From the NCBI RefSeq assembly GCF_000147695.2, contig NC_015958.1, forward strand, positions 2,587,501 through 2,651,500: 64,000 nucleotides of DNA, in the 5' to 3' direction. This document shows, in pieces, positions 34,708-42,963 of the stretch. Below the pieces are notes generated by a model that saw only the letters and a list, made by a program, of their open reading frames with translations, ran no database searches and was not told the DNA's origin. The stretch is from Thermoanaerobacter wiegelii Rt8.B1. Lineage in GTDB: Bacteria; Bacillota; Thermoanaerobacteria; Thermoanaerobacterales; Thermoanaerobacteraceae. The translations under genes were made by a program, and so were the position numbers. Each line of letters begins with the position of its first letter. The first letter of the stretch is position 1.

Positions 34708-35145
34708 ATGAGTCTAATGAGACGAGGACGTGATTGGTGGGATTGGCCATTTGACATCAATCTCAAAAATCTGCCAAGTATTTTAGACGTTAACTTTCCA
34801 TCTTTTTCAGGTCTATTTTCTCGGCCAAGAGTAGACATCACCGAATCTGAAACAGAAATAGTAGCAACCGCTGAACTGCCTGGTGTTGACAAAAAAGACA
34901 TTGAAATAAATGTTTATGACAACATATTGGAAATAAAAGAACAAACCTCAGTGGATGAAGAAAGAGAAGATAAAAATTATTACATGAGAGAAAGATATTA
35001 CGGAAGTTTTGCCAGAAGAATAGAACTACCTGCGGAAGTAGACCCTGAAAAAACCACCGCTAAATTTGAAAACGGCATATTGAAAATCACAATGCCAAAA
35101 TTACATCCAAGTAAACCCAAGGGAAGAAGAATAGATATAGAATAA
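34708..35145 (+). CDS. Hsp20/alpha-crystallin small heat-shock protein
   Basis: A 145-residue ATP-independent chaperone. The alpha-crystallin domain (about residues 45-140) has RVDITESETEIVATAELPGVDKKDIEI, YMRERYYGSFARRIELPAEVD and the conserved AKFENGILKITMPK. The N-terminal arm is rich in Trp and Phe. The ribosome site GGAGGTGAT is a near-complete match to the 16S 3' end, consistent with strong expression. The gene is monocistronic and ends in a terminator shared with the convergent PTS gene. Confidence 0.95.
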   Translation: MSLMRRGRDWWDWPFDINLKNLPSILDVNFPSFSGLFSRPRVDITESETEIVATAELPGVDKKDIEINVYDNILEIKEQTSVDEEREDKNYYMRERYYGSFARRIELPAEVDPEKTTAKFENGILKITMPKLHPSKPKGRRIDIE

Positions 35146-35187
35146 AAACTTAAAGGGGCAAGTACAAAACTTACCCCTTTAAGTTTT
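35145..35187. terminator. Bidirectional terminator between hsp20 and the fructose PTS operon
   Basis: Long inverted repeat with arms AAAACTTAAAGGGG and CCCCTTTAAGTTTT (a short mismatch lies inside), between convergent genes. Confidence 0.8.
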
Positions 35188-36544
35188 AATCAACTTTCTT
35201 TTTAAGCACAGCTATCATAAGAGCAGTAACAACAGTTCCTACTGCTATTACACCAATGTAAAGAAGTGGATTTGACACAGCTATAGGTATTACAAATATT
35301 CCTCCATGCGGAGCTCGAAGTTCTAAGTGGAAGAGCATTGAAAGAGCACCTGTCACAGCAGAGCCTACCATTATTGAAGGTATTACCCTGAAAGGATCTG
35401 CTGCCGCAAATGGTATAGCACCTTCTGTTATAAAGGAAGCTCCCAAAACCCATGCTGCTTTACCTGCTTCTATCTCTTCCTTTGTAAATCTATTCTTGAA
35501 AAGTACAGTTGCAAGAGCAAGTCCAAGTGGAGGAGTCATTCCTGCAGCCATTACTGCTGCCATCGGTGCAAATACATTTGACGCCAAAAGTCCAGTTGCA
35601 AAAGTATAAGCTGTCTTGTTTACAGGACCACCCATATCAAAAGCCATCATAAGCCCTAATATTGCTCCAAAAATCACTGCATTTGTAGAACTCATTCCAG
35701 TAAGCCAATTGGTAAGAGATGTCATTATGGATTTCATTGGAGAACCAATTACATATATCATTAAAAGTCCTACTATTAAAGTCGATAATACAGGCAATAT
35801 GAGTATTGGCATTAAACCTTCTAATGTTTTAGGAAGCTTTATTAACCTTTTCAGATAAACTATCGTATATCCTGCCAAAAATCCTGAAATGATACCGCCT
35901 AAAAATCCTGCACCTGTTGATACTGCCAGCATACCACCTACCATACCGGGTACAAGGCCGGGTCTATCTGCTATAGAAAATGCTATATAACCTGAAAGTA
36001 TCGGAACCATGAGTGCAAAAGCTGAACCACCACCAATTTTCATCAAAGCCCATGGAAGAGTTCCTTCTACTTCAAAAGCCTTATAACCCCAGAAGAAGGA
36101 AAGTGCAATTAAAATACCACCTGCGACTACAAAAGGTATCATGTAAGAAACACCTGTCATAAGGTGTTTGTATGCGCCTGTTCTTTGAGCTGACCTTTCT
36201 TTATGAATCTCTTCTACTTTTTCTACATAGTCCTTTGGCTTCTCCATTTTAAGAGCTTTTTCAATTAATCCTTTCGCATCCTTTATAGCATCTTCAACTG
36301 GTACTTCAAGTACAGGTTTTCCTACAAATCTTGATTTATCAACTTTTGTCGCTGCCGCTATTATTACAGCATCCGCAGCCTTTATATCTTCCTCAGTAAG
36401 CTGGTTTTCTGCTCCTATTGACCCTTGCGTCTCTACCTTTATATCTACTCCCATCTCTTTAGCTGCCATCTGAAGATTTTCCGCCGCCATATAGGTATGG
36501 GCAATACCTGTAGGACAGGCTGTAACAGCAACTACCTTTTTCAT
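35186..36544 (-). CDS. fruA: Fructose-specific PTS component IIBC
   Basis: A 452-residue permease phosphorylating fructose to fructose 1-phosphate during uptake. The N-terminal IIB domain (1-100) has the phospho-cysteine in [16 protein letters not shown]. The C-terminal IIC domain (about 120-450) has around eight to ten membrane helices, with [25 protein letters not shown] and the signature [18 protein letters not shown]. It lacks an IIA domain, which is encoded by the gene just upstream. It is the last gene of the fruR-fruK-IIA-IIBC operon. Confidence 0.95.
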   Translation of the reverse strand: MKKVVAVTACPTGIAHTYMAAENLQMAAKEMGVDIKVETQGSIGAENQLTEEDIKAADAVIIAAATKVDKSRFVGKPVLEVPVEDAIKDAKGLIEKALKMEKPKDYVEKVEEIHKERSAQRTGAYKHLMTGVSYMIPFVVAGGILIALSFFWGYKAFEVEGTLPWALMKIGGGSAFALMVPILSGYIAFSIADRPGLVPGMVGGMLAVSTGAGFLGGIISGFLAGYTIVYLKRLIKLPKTLEGLMPILILPVLSTLIVGLLMIYVIGSPMKSIMTSLTNWLTGMSSTNAVIFGAILGLMMAFDMGGPVNKTAYTFATGLLASNVFAPMAAVMAAGMTPPLGLALATVLFKNRFTKEEIEAGKAAWVLGASFITEGAIPFAAADPFRVIPSIMVGSAVTGALSMLFHLELRAPHGGIFVIPIAVSNPLLYIGVIAVGTVVTALMIAVLKKKVD

Positions 36545-36567
36545 AGCTAATCCCCTCTCTTTAAAAA

Positions 36568-37014
36568 TTACTTTTTAAAAGCGTTTATGACTTCCTCAGG
36601 TGTCGAAGCTTTTTCTAATTCCTCTCTCACCTCCTTATGCATCAAAGACCTTGAAAGCTCAGCCAAAACTTTAAGATGTAACTCATCAGAGTTGTCTGGC
36701 ACAGCAATTAAGAAAAATAAATGGGCAGGTTTGCCATCCATTGAGTTATAATCAATCCCATTTTTGGATTTGCCAAACACGATTGAAGGCTTTTTTACAA
36801 GGCTACTCTTGCCATGAGGTATTGCTACACCATAGCCTATTCCTGTAGAAAATTCCTCTTCTCTTTTCTTAACAACCTCTAAAAAACCTTTTTCATCATC
36901 TACTACATCATTTTCTTTTAAAATTTTCACCAACTCTTCCAGCACTTCTTCTTTTGTTTTCGCCTTCAAATCAAAAACCATCATTTTTTCATTAAGCACA
37001 TCTTTTATCTCCAT
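36568..37014 (-). CDS. Fructose-specific PTS component IIA
   Basis: A 148-residue phosphocarrier of the PTS_EIIA_2 (fructose/mannitol) family. The phospho-accepting His is in [18 protein letters not shown] near residue 67; the conserved [16 protein letters not shown] follows. The ATG at 37014 is used because AGGTGAGGG overlapping the fruK stop serves as ribosome site; a longer GTG reading starts inside it. It accepts phosphate from HPr and passes it to the IIB domain of the next gene. Confidence 0.94.
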   Translation of the reverse strand: MEIKDVLNEKMMVFDLKAKTKEEVLEELVKILKENDVVDDEKGFLEVVKKREEEFSTGIGYGVAIPHGKSSLVKKPSIVFGKSKNGIDYNSMDGKPAHLFFLIAVPDNSDELHLKVLAELSRSLMHKEVREELEKASTPEEVINAFKK

Positions 37015-37019
37015 TTCCC

Positions 37020-37952
37020 TCACCTTTCTATCTTTTCAATCTCAATCTTGTCTTTTAATGCATTTACTTCTTCAATAGTACCTGCTCTTGTGCCCTCTTT
37101 CATGACAACAGAAGTTGACAATGCCGCAGCTATTTTTATTGTCTCCTCAATCGGAAGTCCTTTATATATTCCATGGGCAAAACCTGCAACATATGCATCT
37201 CCTGCACCAACTGTACCTTTTACTTCAACTTTTACAGGCTTTACCCTATATATCCCTTCCTTTGTTATCACAGCACTACCGCGGCCTCCCATAGAAATCG
37301 CAACTATTTCTATGCCTGAATCATTCAGCTTTTTTCCTTCTTCAATAACCTCTTCTAAACTTTCAAGCTTTTTGCCTACTACATCTTCTAACTCCTGTAC
37401 ATTAGGCTTTATCATATAAGGCTTTTCTTCTATACCATACAAAAGCGCTTCTTTGTCAGCATCTAGAATTATTTTTAAATCGCCGCTTTTTACTTCTCTA
37501 ATTATGTCTTTGTAAAAAGTTTTTGGCAGACCTTGTGGTAAACTTCCTGACAGTACAAGCACTTTTGACTCTTTAGCATATTTAAATATACTTTTTTTAA
37601 GTAGCTCTATTTCTTCTTCGCTTACATGAGGACCATATTCATTTAAATCTGTGACTTCTCCCCTTGAAATATCAGAAATTTTTATGTTTGTCCTTGTCTC
37701 GTTTTTTATCCTTACAAAATCAATTTTTATACCTTCATCTTCTAAACAATCGACTATATATTTAGCATTAGGTCCTATAAAACCGAGTGCAATAACATCG
37801 TCTCCTAAATTTTTAAGGTTTTTAGCCACATTTATACCTTTTCCCCCAGCATCTACTCTTGAGCGGATTACCCTATTTACAGAACCGAGTTTTAAGTTTT
37901 CAACAATTATTGTCCTGTCAATCGCCGGATTCGCTGTTACCGTCGTTATCAT
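37020..37952 (-). CDS. fruK: 1-phosphofructokinase
   Basis: A 310-residue PfkB-family kinase converting fructose 1-phosphate to fructose 1,6-bisphosphate. It has the N-terminal TVTANPAIDRTIIV, the first PfkB signature region DAGGKGINVAKNLKNLGDDV, LVLSGSLPQGLP, and the C-terminal GTVGAGDAYVAGFAHG with the catalytic Asp. The ATG at 37952 is chosen by spacing to AAAGG. Its start overlaps the end of fruR, so the operon is translationally coupled. Confidence 0.95.
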   Translation of the reverse strand: MITTVTANPAIDRTIIVENLKLGSVNRVIRSRVDAGGKGINVAKNLKNLGDDVIALGFIGPNAKYIVDCLEDEGIKIDFVRIKNETRTNIKISDISRGEVTDLNEYGPHVSEEEIELLKKSIFKYAKESKVLVLSGSLPQGLPKTFYKDIIREVKSGDLKIILDADKEALLYGIEEKPYMIKPNVQELEDVVGKKLESLEEVIEEGKKLNDSGIEIVAISMGGRGSAVITKEGIYRVKPVKVEVKGTVGAGDAYVAGFAHGIYKGLPIEETIKIAAALSTSVVMKEGTRAGTIEEVNALKDKIEIEKIER

Positions 37953-38748
37953 TATTTTCATCCTTTCCAAAGCTTACTATATCTATATTTGCCTGTTCAT
38001 ATTTTCTCACTATCTCATAATCAACTTCATCATCTGTTATTATTGCCGTAATGTCTTTTATATCTGCAAATTTGACAAAAGATTTTTTACCGAATTTAGT
38101 ATGGTCAGCCACTATATAAACTTCGTTTGCTACCTCTATCATCGCTTTCTTTGTATTGGCCTCAATTAAGTCTGGTGTCATAAGCCCATCCTCAAAAGAT
38201 ATAGCATTTGTCCCTATGAAGGCTTTGTCAACTTTGAACTGTCTTATCACCATTTCAGCAATAGGACCGACTAAAGCCTTGGTCTTCCACCTCTGTATAC
38301 CACCTGTGACAATAAGCTCAATATCTTCATATTTTGAAAGCTCTATCGCAATAAGAGGAGAATTTGTAACAACAGTAAGTTTCATATTCTTAAGATTTCT
38401 CGCTATCTCAAGAGTAGTAGTACCAGCATCTAAAATTATAGAATCTCCTTCTTCTATCATTGATGCCGCGATTTTGCCTATCTTCCTCTTGGCTTCTAGT
38501 TCCACGTCCTGTTTCTCAAAAAATGCAGGCTCATAATGAGTGCCAACATTCAATATAGCACCACCGTGAGTCCTCTGTATGAAACCCTTTTCCTCCAGTA
38601 CATGCAAATCTCTCCTTATTGTTGACTCAGAAACATTAAAGAGTTTGCTAAGCTCAGAAACACTGATACTTTTATCTTTGCTTATAATTTCTGCAATCTT
38701 CAAGCGTCTTTCCTCGCCAAACATCCTATCAGATATACTCATATTCAT
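37918..38748 (-). CDS. fruR: DeoR family regulator of the fructose operon
   Basis: A 276-residue regulator. The N-terminal DeoR helix-turn-helix is ISVSELSKLFNVSESTIRRDLHVLEEKGFIQRTHGGAIL. The C-terminal sugar-phosphate sensor domain has ILDAGTTTLEIARNL, VVTNSPLIAIEL and ADHTKFGKKSFVKFADI. Being first in an operon with fruK and the fructose PTS, it most likely responds to fructose 1-phosphate. Several ATGs are possible starts near 38748-38724; the first in-frame ATG is kept. A strong promoter with two tandem operator-like repeats lies just upstream. Confidence 0.92.
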   Translation of the reverse strand: MNMSISDRMFGEERRLKIAEIISKDKSISVSELSKLFNVSESTIRRDLHVLEEKGFIQRTHGGAILNVGTHYEPAFFEKQDVELEAKRKIGKIAASMIEEGDSIILDAGTTTLEIARNLKNMKLTVVTNSPLIAIELSKYEDIELIVTGGIQRWKTKALVGPIAEMVIRQFKVDKAFIGTNAISFEDGLMTPDLIEANTKKAMIEVANEVYIVADHTKFGKKSFVKFADIKDITAIITDDEVDYEIVRKYEQANIDIVSFGKDENNDNDGNSESGD

Positions 38749-38771
38749 TCACATCCATTCAATATTATCCC

Positions 38772-38805
38772 GCTCAAATGTGATTGATTTTGCTCAATTT
38801 TGATT
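38772..38805. promoter_or_regulatory. Tandem operator-like repeats upstream of fruR
   Basis: GCTCAAATGTGATT (38772-38785) and GCTCAATTTTGATT (38792-38805) match at 11 of 14 bases and start 20 bp apart, two helical turns. The second overlaps the -10 box of the fruR promoter, so binding there would repress the operon. FruR is the likely binder. Confidence 0.55.
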
Positions 38806-38831
38806 ATATATTATCATTTTTGTTTTGTCAA
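38803..38831 (-). promoter_or_regulatory. fruR operon promoter
   Basis: Consensus TTGACA-N17-TATAAT on the minus strand (-35 at 38831-38826, -10 at 38808-38803). Confidence 0.8.
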
Positions 38832-38843
38832 TAGGCAAAAAAC

Positions 38844-38864
38844 AAAACAGGCAATGCCTGTTTT
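38844..38864. terminator. Second hairpin after the S-layer gene
   Basis: AAAACAGGC / GCCTGTTTT stem followed by GTTTTTTG on the minus strand. It lies between the S-layer gene terminator and the fruR promoter and backs up the first hairpin. Confidence 0.7.
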
Positions 38865-38877
38865 AAAGCAAATAAAA

Positions 38878-38900
38878 GAGTCCTCCAAGGAGGAGGACTC
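38878..38900 (-). terminator. Terminator after the S-layer gene
   Basis: GAGTCCTCC-TCCTT-GGAGGACTC hairpin followed by TTTTATTTG on the minus strand. Confidence 0.8.
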
Positions 38901-38917
38901 ATTATGGTTGTTTGATG

Positions 38918-41344
38918 TTATTTTATGACTATTACTGCTATTCTACCTGTTGAATCCTTGTACAGATCAACTGTAGTACCTTGTGCAAGGTCGCCAAGTT
39001 GTGCTAATTCATAATGGTCAACTGTTGTTCCATCTGTCTTATAAACTGTTTTTACAACTGTCACATTTGGACTTAATGCATAGGAAGTACCATCCTGAAG
39101 TGTAATGCCATATGCAGTGTAGCTGTCAACTTTAGCACCTGGTACATCAACAGTTTTAGTTGCAAAGCTTACAACCACATTATTACTATCAAGACCTATA
39201 ACAGCTGCTCCTGTAGATGGCACAGGTGTCAACTTAACTTTTGTTGTGTATACTTGCTCTGAACCGTTCACTAATACATTTAGCTTGTACTGAGTATTAC
39301 CACTGCCAAGGTCTATTGTTGTTACTCCTGCAACATACCCATATACTGTTGATGCTACACCTTGATCTGCTGTTAAACTGCTTTCATTGAGGTATATAGC
39401 TTTAACATAGCCATATTGATCAGCGACTAACTGCTTTACATTTAATGTTTCTTTTGTTATGTCTGACAATTTAACTGTTGAGTAGATATCATCAGTAGAA
39501 TTGTAATTAAATATTACAGTATTGTCTGTCATATAGTAAGGTGTTCCACTTACTGTTAAAACATGCGTATCCTTATTGTAAGCAGCAGGATCAGTAATTG
39601 TTGTTACTACATTATCAGTATCAGCAGTTTTCGGACTATTAATAGCTGTGACAACATTGTTTGAATCTATTGTATATGTTATTATGTCGCCTTCCTGATA
39701 GGTAGTATTTGCAACAGTATCATAAACAGCGGAATACACATTTACTTTTCCGTCAGCAGTTAACAGTTTCACTTTTGTATTTAACTTACTTGCATCATCT
39801 TTAACAATCAATACTGCATAATTTGCTACAGCTTGTTTACCTATAAATCCAACGATATTACCATCTTTGTCAAGAACAAATGTACCTTCTTGACCAACTG
39901 TAGCTTTTGCACCACTTGTATTACCGTTAATGTATTGAGTTACTGTATAATCTTTGCCACCAATTGTTGCTGTTGTTGTACTTCCATCATATGCAACTTT
40001 TGTTATCTTACCTTCTACTTTGTCTCTTACAACGAACAATGTAATTTTTGTTCCATCAACTGTAGATGCATAATATACAACATCGCCATTCTTAATATCT
40101 GTCAATTTATCAACTGAACCAGTTACTACAACAGTCTTTACAGGATCTCCAGCTATTCTATAGCTGCTATTGGAAACACCATTAACATTGAGGAACTTGT
40201 CACCCGCTTTTACATCTGCTGTAACAACTACAGAAGCTTTGTACGCACCTGTAATAACCGCATAATCATATTTACCATCGTTATTTGTATCTGTCAATAC
40301 TACATTCGCACCATCATATACTTTAGTTGCTACCTGATCCAATGTTGTTTTGCCACTGTTATAAATTACAGTTACATTAGCAGGAGTATCAATATCTACA
40401 ACTTTACTTCCATCATTATATACACTATTTGATACAACTTCAAAACTCTTTGCTGTAAATGTTTTGTCTGTAGATACTACATCAACCGATACAGGGTCTC
40501 CACCTTTTATTGAATAAACATCTACAACTTTGCCAAGGTATTTGTTAAAATCAACGGTACCTGCATTTATAGTTGTGGCAGCTTTAAATGTAATTACACC
40601 ATCTGAATTTACATCTTTGATTCCTTGAACCAAAACTTTACCTTGGGCAATATTGCTGTCAACATCAGGAGTAGCAACTACAAGATATCTTGTAACGTCT
40701 GCAACTTTTGATATAAGTTTGTTTCCTAATACAGGATTACCATTTGTATCATAGGAAGTTACTATTTGTTGATCCAATGCTTTATCCATTATTAAAGCAA
40801 GGTCTCCACGAGTTACTACATCGTTGTATCCACGATTTATACCTACAGTCAATCCAAGATCTTGTGCCTTTGCAACAACGCCATATGGCCATGAGAGATT
40901 TTTATAGCCAAGGGCATTGAGCATGAAGCCAAGAGCTTGTGCATATGTTACTTTTTCTTCTGGAGCAAACATGCCATTACCTACACCGTGTGTAAGGCCA
41001 AGTTTTGCTGCTAAGTTGATGTCACCAATTGCCCAGTAATTCTTTGAAACATCTTTGAAAGCTGGTGCATCATTCTTAGCCATTTCTGCTAAATTTCTGT
41101 AGCCAGACAATCTGTTTACGAAAACAGTCATCATGGCTCTTGTAACTGGCTGATCTACGCCATATGTGCCGTCTGTATTACCGTTCGTAATGTTTAAAGC
41201 ATACAGACGAGCCACTGCTGATGCATAAGGTGCATCATCTTTCACATCGGTGAACGGTGTCGTTGCGGCAAAGCCTACTGCCATCGCACTGAACACCAAT
41301 GCGAACGTGAGAACCACTGCTATTAACTTTTTGAGGTTCTTCAT
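38918..41344 (-). CDS. S-layer protein with N-terminal SLH domains
   Basis: An 808-residue secreted protein, probably the main S-layer subunit. The signal peptide is MKNLKKLIAVVLTFALVFSA with cleavage after GFAA. Three SLH modules follow (about residues 30-205): FTDVKDDAPYASAVARLYAL, FKDVSKNYWAIGDINLAAKLGLTHG and a third starting LSWPYGVVAKAQDLG. They bind pyruvylated secondary wall polymer. The remaining 600 residues are Thr/Val/Asp-rich beta-sandwich-like repeats with no catalytic motif. The promoter is strong, the untranslated leader is about 130 nt, AAGGAGGAGG is the ribosome site, and there is a double terminator. All fit an abundant structural protein. Confidence 0.9.
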   Translation of the reverse strand: MKNLKKLIAVVLTFALVFSAMAVGFAATTPFTDVKDDAPYASAVARLYALNITNGNTDGTYGVDQPVTRAMMTVFVNRLSGYRNLAEMAKNDAPAFKDVSKNYWAIGDINLAAKLGLTHGVGNGMFAPEEKVTYAQALGFMLNALGYKNLSWPYGVVAKAQDLGLTVGINRGYNDVVTRGDLALIMDKALDQQIVTSYDTNGNPVLGNKLISKVADVTRYLVVATPDVDSNIAQGKVLVQGIKDVNSDGVITFKAATTINAGTVDFNKYLGKVVDVYSIKGGDPVSVDVVSTDKTFTAKSFEVVSNSVYNDGSKVVDIDTPANVTVIYNSGKTTLDQVATKVYDGANVVLTDTNNDGKYDYAVITGAYKASVVVTADVKAGDKFLNVNGVSNSSYRIAGDPVKTVVVTGSVDKLTDIKNGDVVYYASTVDGTKITLFVVRDKVEGKITKVAYDGSTTTATIGGKDYTVTQYINGNTSGAKATVGQEGTFVLDKDGNIVGFIGKQAVANYAVLIVKDDASKLNTKVKLLTADGKVNVYSAVYDTVANTTYQEGDIITYTIDSNNVVTAINSPKTADTDNVVTTITDPAAYNKDTHVLTVSGTPYYMTDNTVIFNYNSTDDIYSTVKLSDITKETLNVKQLVADQYGYVKAIYLNESSLTADQGVASTVYGYVAGVTTIDLGSGNTQYKLNVLVNGSEQVYTTKVKLTPVPSTGAAVIGLDSNNVVVSFATKTVDVPGAKVDSYTAYGITLQDGTSYALSPNVTVVKTVYKTDGTTVDHYELAQLGDLAQGTTVDLYKDSTGRIAVIVIK

Positions 41345-41393
41345 ACAGTCAATCCTCCTCCTTGTATTTGTATTTTAAGTTTTTTATTTTTAT

Positions 41394-41418
41394 TTTGAAA
41401 GGCATAATGCCTTTCAAA
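41394..41418. other. Leader hairpin in the S-layer mRNA
   Basis: TTTGAAAGGCAT / ATGCCTTTCAAA, a near-perfect 12-bp palindrome in the 5' leader of the S-layer transcript. In S-layer orientation it is followed by A-rich sequence, so it is not a terminator there; it may stabilise the mRNA. In the plus direction it is followed by a T run. Confidence 0.5.
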
Positions 41419-41482
41419 TTTTTTTACCTATGTAAGTACATTTTAGAGTATATAGTATGTTTTGGATAAACAACCTGATTAT

Positions 41483-41511
41483 ATTATAGCATCAGGTCTT
41501 TAATGAGTCAA
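41483..41511 (-). promoter_or_regulatory. S-layer gene promoter
   Basis: TTGACT-N17-TATAAT on the minus strand (-35 at 41511-41506, -10 at 41488-41483). The -10 is enclosed by the inverted repeat ACCTGAT / ATCAGGT (41473-41497). Confidence 0.8.
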
Positions 41512-41515
41512 TAAA

Positions 41516-41554
41516 TGTTACCAATTTGTAATATTTCTGTAATATTAATTTAAC
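41516..41554. promoter_or_regulatory. Four WalR/PhoP-type hexamers in 11-bp phase upstream of the S-layer promoter
   Basis: On the plus strand TGTTAC (41516), TGTAAT (41527), TGTAAT (41538) and TTTAAC (41549) are each exactly 11 bp apart. The first three match TGTWAH. They end five bases before the -35. OmpR-family dimers bind such direct repeats. Confidence 0.6.
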
Positions 41555-41562
41555 ATTTCTCG

Positions 41563-41598
41563 TGGGTCTGGGGCCCTTCGCTGCGCTCAAGATGACAT
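41563..41598. repeat. Dispersed repeat copy at the 3' end of the GH26-like gene
   Basis: CTTCGCTGCGCTCAAGATGACA shares its core with the inverted-repeat element at 405-483. The GH26-like reading frame ends inside it, using a TGA supplied by the repeat. Confidence 0.55.
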
Positions 41599-42945
41599 GG
41601 ATACTTTAATCAATTTTTCATTCCCATCCCATTTGATTATATATCCTATTTGTTGAGCTATTTCTATTAAAGGAAAGTAGGATGTACCGTTTAAAATAAA
41701 TGCACCTCTTTGACCGTTTGTAACATCTTTATAGGATTTTATATCAAAGGTAATGGTGTTACTCCCTTTTGAAACGGTCAATTTATTGTTTTGTGAATCC
41801 CAAAAAACTCTCGCTTTCATGTATTTTTGCAATACAGCAGATGATACAAAAGTTTTTCCATTTAATACTAAAATTCCGTCTTTTACTACCATAAATTCAT
41901 TGTTTGCAGTGCCTTCAAGGTTAGGCCCTACGTCACTTAGAAAATATGGATCACTGATTAGATTAGAATAGGTCTTTAAAATTCTTTCGTTGTCTGTTAT
42001 AGCATAGTTGTTTATTCTTCTACCGGCTGGTGCATTTACTAAGTTATTTACATCAAAATAAAATATAGATTTGACCCGCGGATATTTTGTTTTTAAGCCA
42101 TTGTACATGCGTGTTATTTTCTCAATTGCGAAGTCTTCATAATATTTTCCATCAGTTATAGTATAATGAGTGGCGCCAAATTCAGAAATCTGTATAGGCT
42201 TTCTTTCACTGAAGGTGTCATATACATAATCTAAAAGCTCCAATGGGTCTTCCTGGTCTGCTTTTAAGTTTATATTGCCATTGTGATAAATTACGTTGTA
42301 TATATTTACTCCTACCCAATCTACATAATCGTCGCCAGGATAATATGACAATATATTTGATTGCGGGAATGTAAATACAGTCCACACCATCATGACATTT
42401 GGTGCTTCTTCTTCCATCACATCATGGACAAGTCTCCATTTTTCTATGTATTTTTTAGGATCGCCGCTATAGGCTGTCCAGTCCCCATTCATTTCTGAGG
42501 CAAATCGCAAAAAAACAGGTATTCCAGCTTCGTTTAATTTCTTTGCAAAACTCCGTAAATATCCGTCATCTTTTACTTCATCTAATCCGTTATTCGGTTC
42601 AAAAGCTATATGAGCAGCTGCGCCTACTTTTTTTAACTCATCTATCCACTTTTGAGGAAACGGACTGCCATAACCGACGTAAATGAAAAAAGAAGCATGT
42701 TTTTTGCCTGTAAGCTCGTTAAATTTTTTCATATCCCCATTTATCAGTGTGTCTTGATATACATATGCGCCAAGATACACGCCTTTTGTAGGCTCGTATT
42801 TTGACAGTTTGTAGTCATTTACTTCAATTAGAACTCTTATGTTTGAATTCGCATCAAATGTTTGTTCTGCCTTTGCAGAAGTAAAAGATGCACAAGTAAA
42901 AGCAAAAATTAAAATCCATAATGCAAGCTGTTTAATTTTTGTCAT
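41587..42945 (-). CDS. Secreted GH26-like glycoside hydrolase with copper-amine-oxidase-type C-terminal domain
   Basis: A 452-residue exported protein. The signal peptide is MTKIKQLALWILIFAFTCASFTSAKA. A TIM-barrel domain (about residues 50-335) resembles GH26 beta-mannanase-type enzymes: PVFLRFASEMNGDW carries the candidate acid/base Glu, and KPIQISEFGATHY the candidate nucleophile Glu. The C-terminal 100 residues (NEFMVVKDGILVLNGKTFVSS...) match the copper amine oxidase N-terminal-like domain, common in clostridial surface proteins and unrelated to copper. It is 18 bases downstream of the DUF4127 gene, so both form an operon. The last residues MSS and the stop come from a dispersed repeat. 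The substrate is unknown. Confidence 0.8.
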   Translation of the reverse strand: MTKIKQLALWILIFAFTCASFTSAKAEQTFDANSNIRVLIEVNDYKLSKYEPTKGVYLGAYVYQDTLINGDMKKFNELTGKKHASFFIYVGYGSPFPQKWIDELKKVGAAAHIAFEPNNGLDEVKDDGYLRSFAKKLNEAGIPVFLRFASEMNGDWTAYSGDPKKYIEKWRLVHDVMEEEAPNVMMVWTVFTFPQSNILSYYPGDDYVDWVGVNIYNVIYHNGNINLKADQEDPLELLDYVYDTFSERKPIQISEFGATHYTITDGKYYEDFAIEKITRMYNGLKTKYPRVKSIFYFDVNNLVNAPAGRRINNYAITDNERILKTYSNLISDPYFLSDVGPNLEGTANNEFMVVKDGILVLNGKTFVSSAVLQKYMKARVFWDSQNNKLTVSKGSNTITFDIKSYKDVTNGQRGAFILNGTSYFPLIEIAQQIGYIIKWDGNEKLIKVSMSS

Positions 42946-42963
42946 CTCCCTACCTCCACAACT

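Noticed and set aside
34659..34901. Minus-strand ORF opposite hsp20
   Set aside because: It overlaps the hsp20 promoter and coding region, which have strong independent support.
35202..35453. Minus-strand ORF of 83 codons overlapping the fructose IIBC gene
   Set aside because: It is out of frame within a strongly conserved gene and lacks its own ribosome site.
39833..40117. Cys-rich plus-strand ORF inside the S-layer gene
   Set aside because: It is the antisense reading of Thr/Val/Asp-rich repeats, which yields spurious Cys and Ser.
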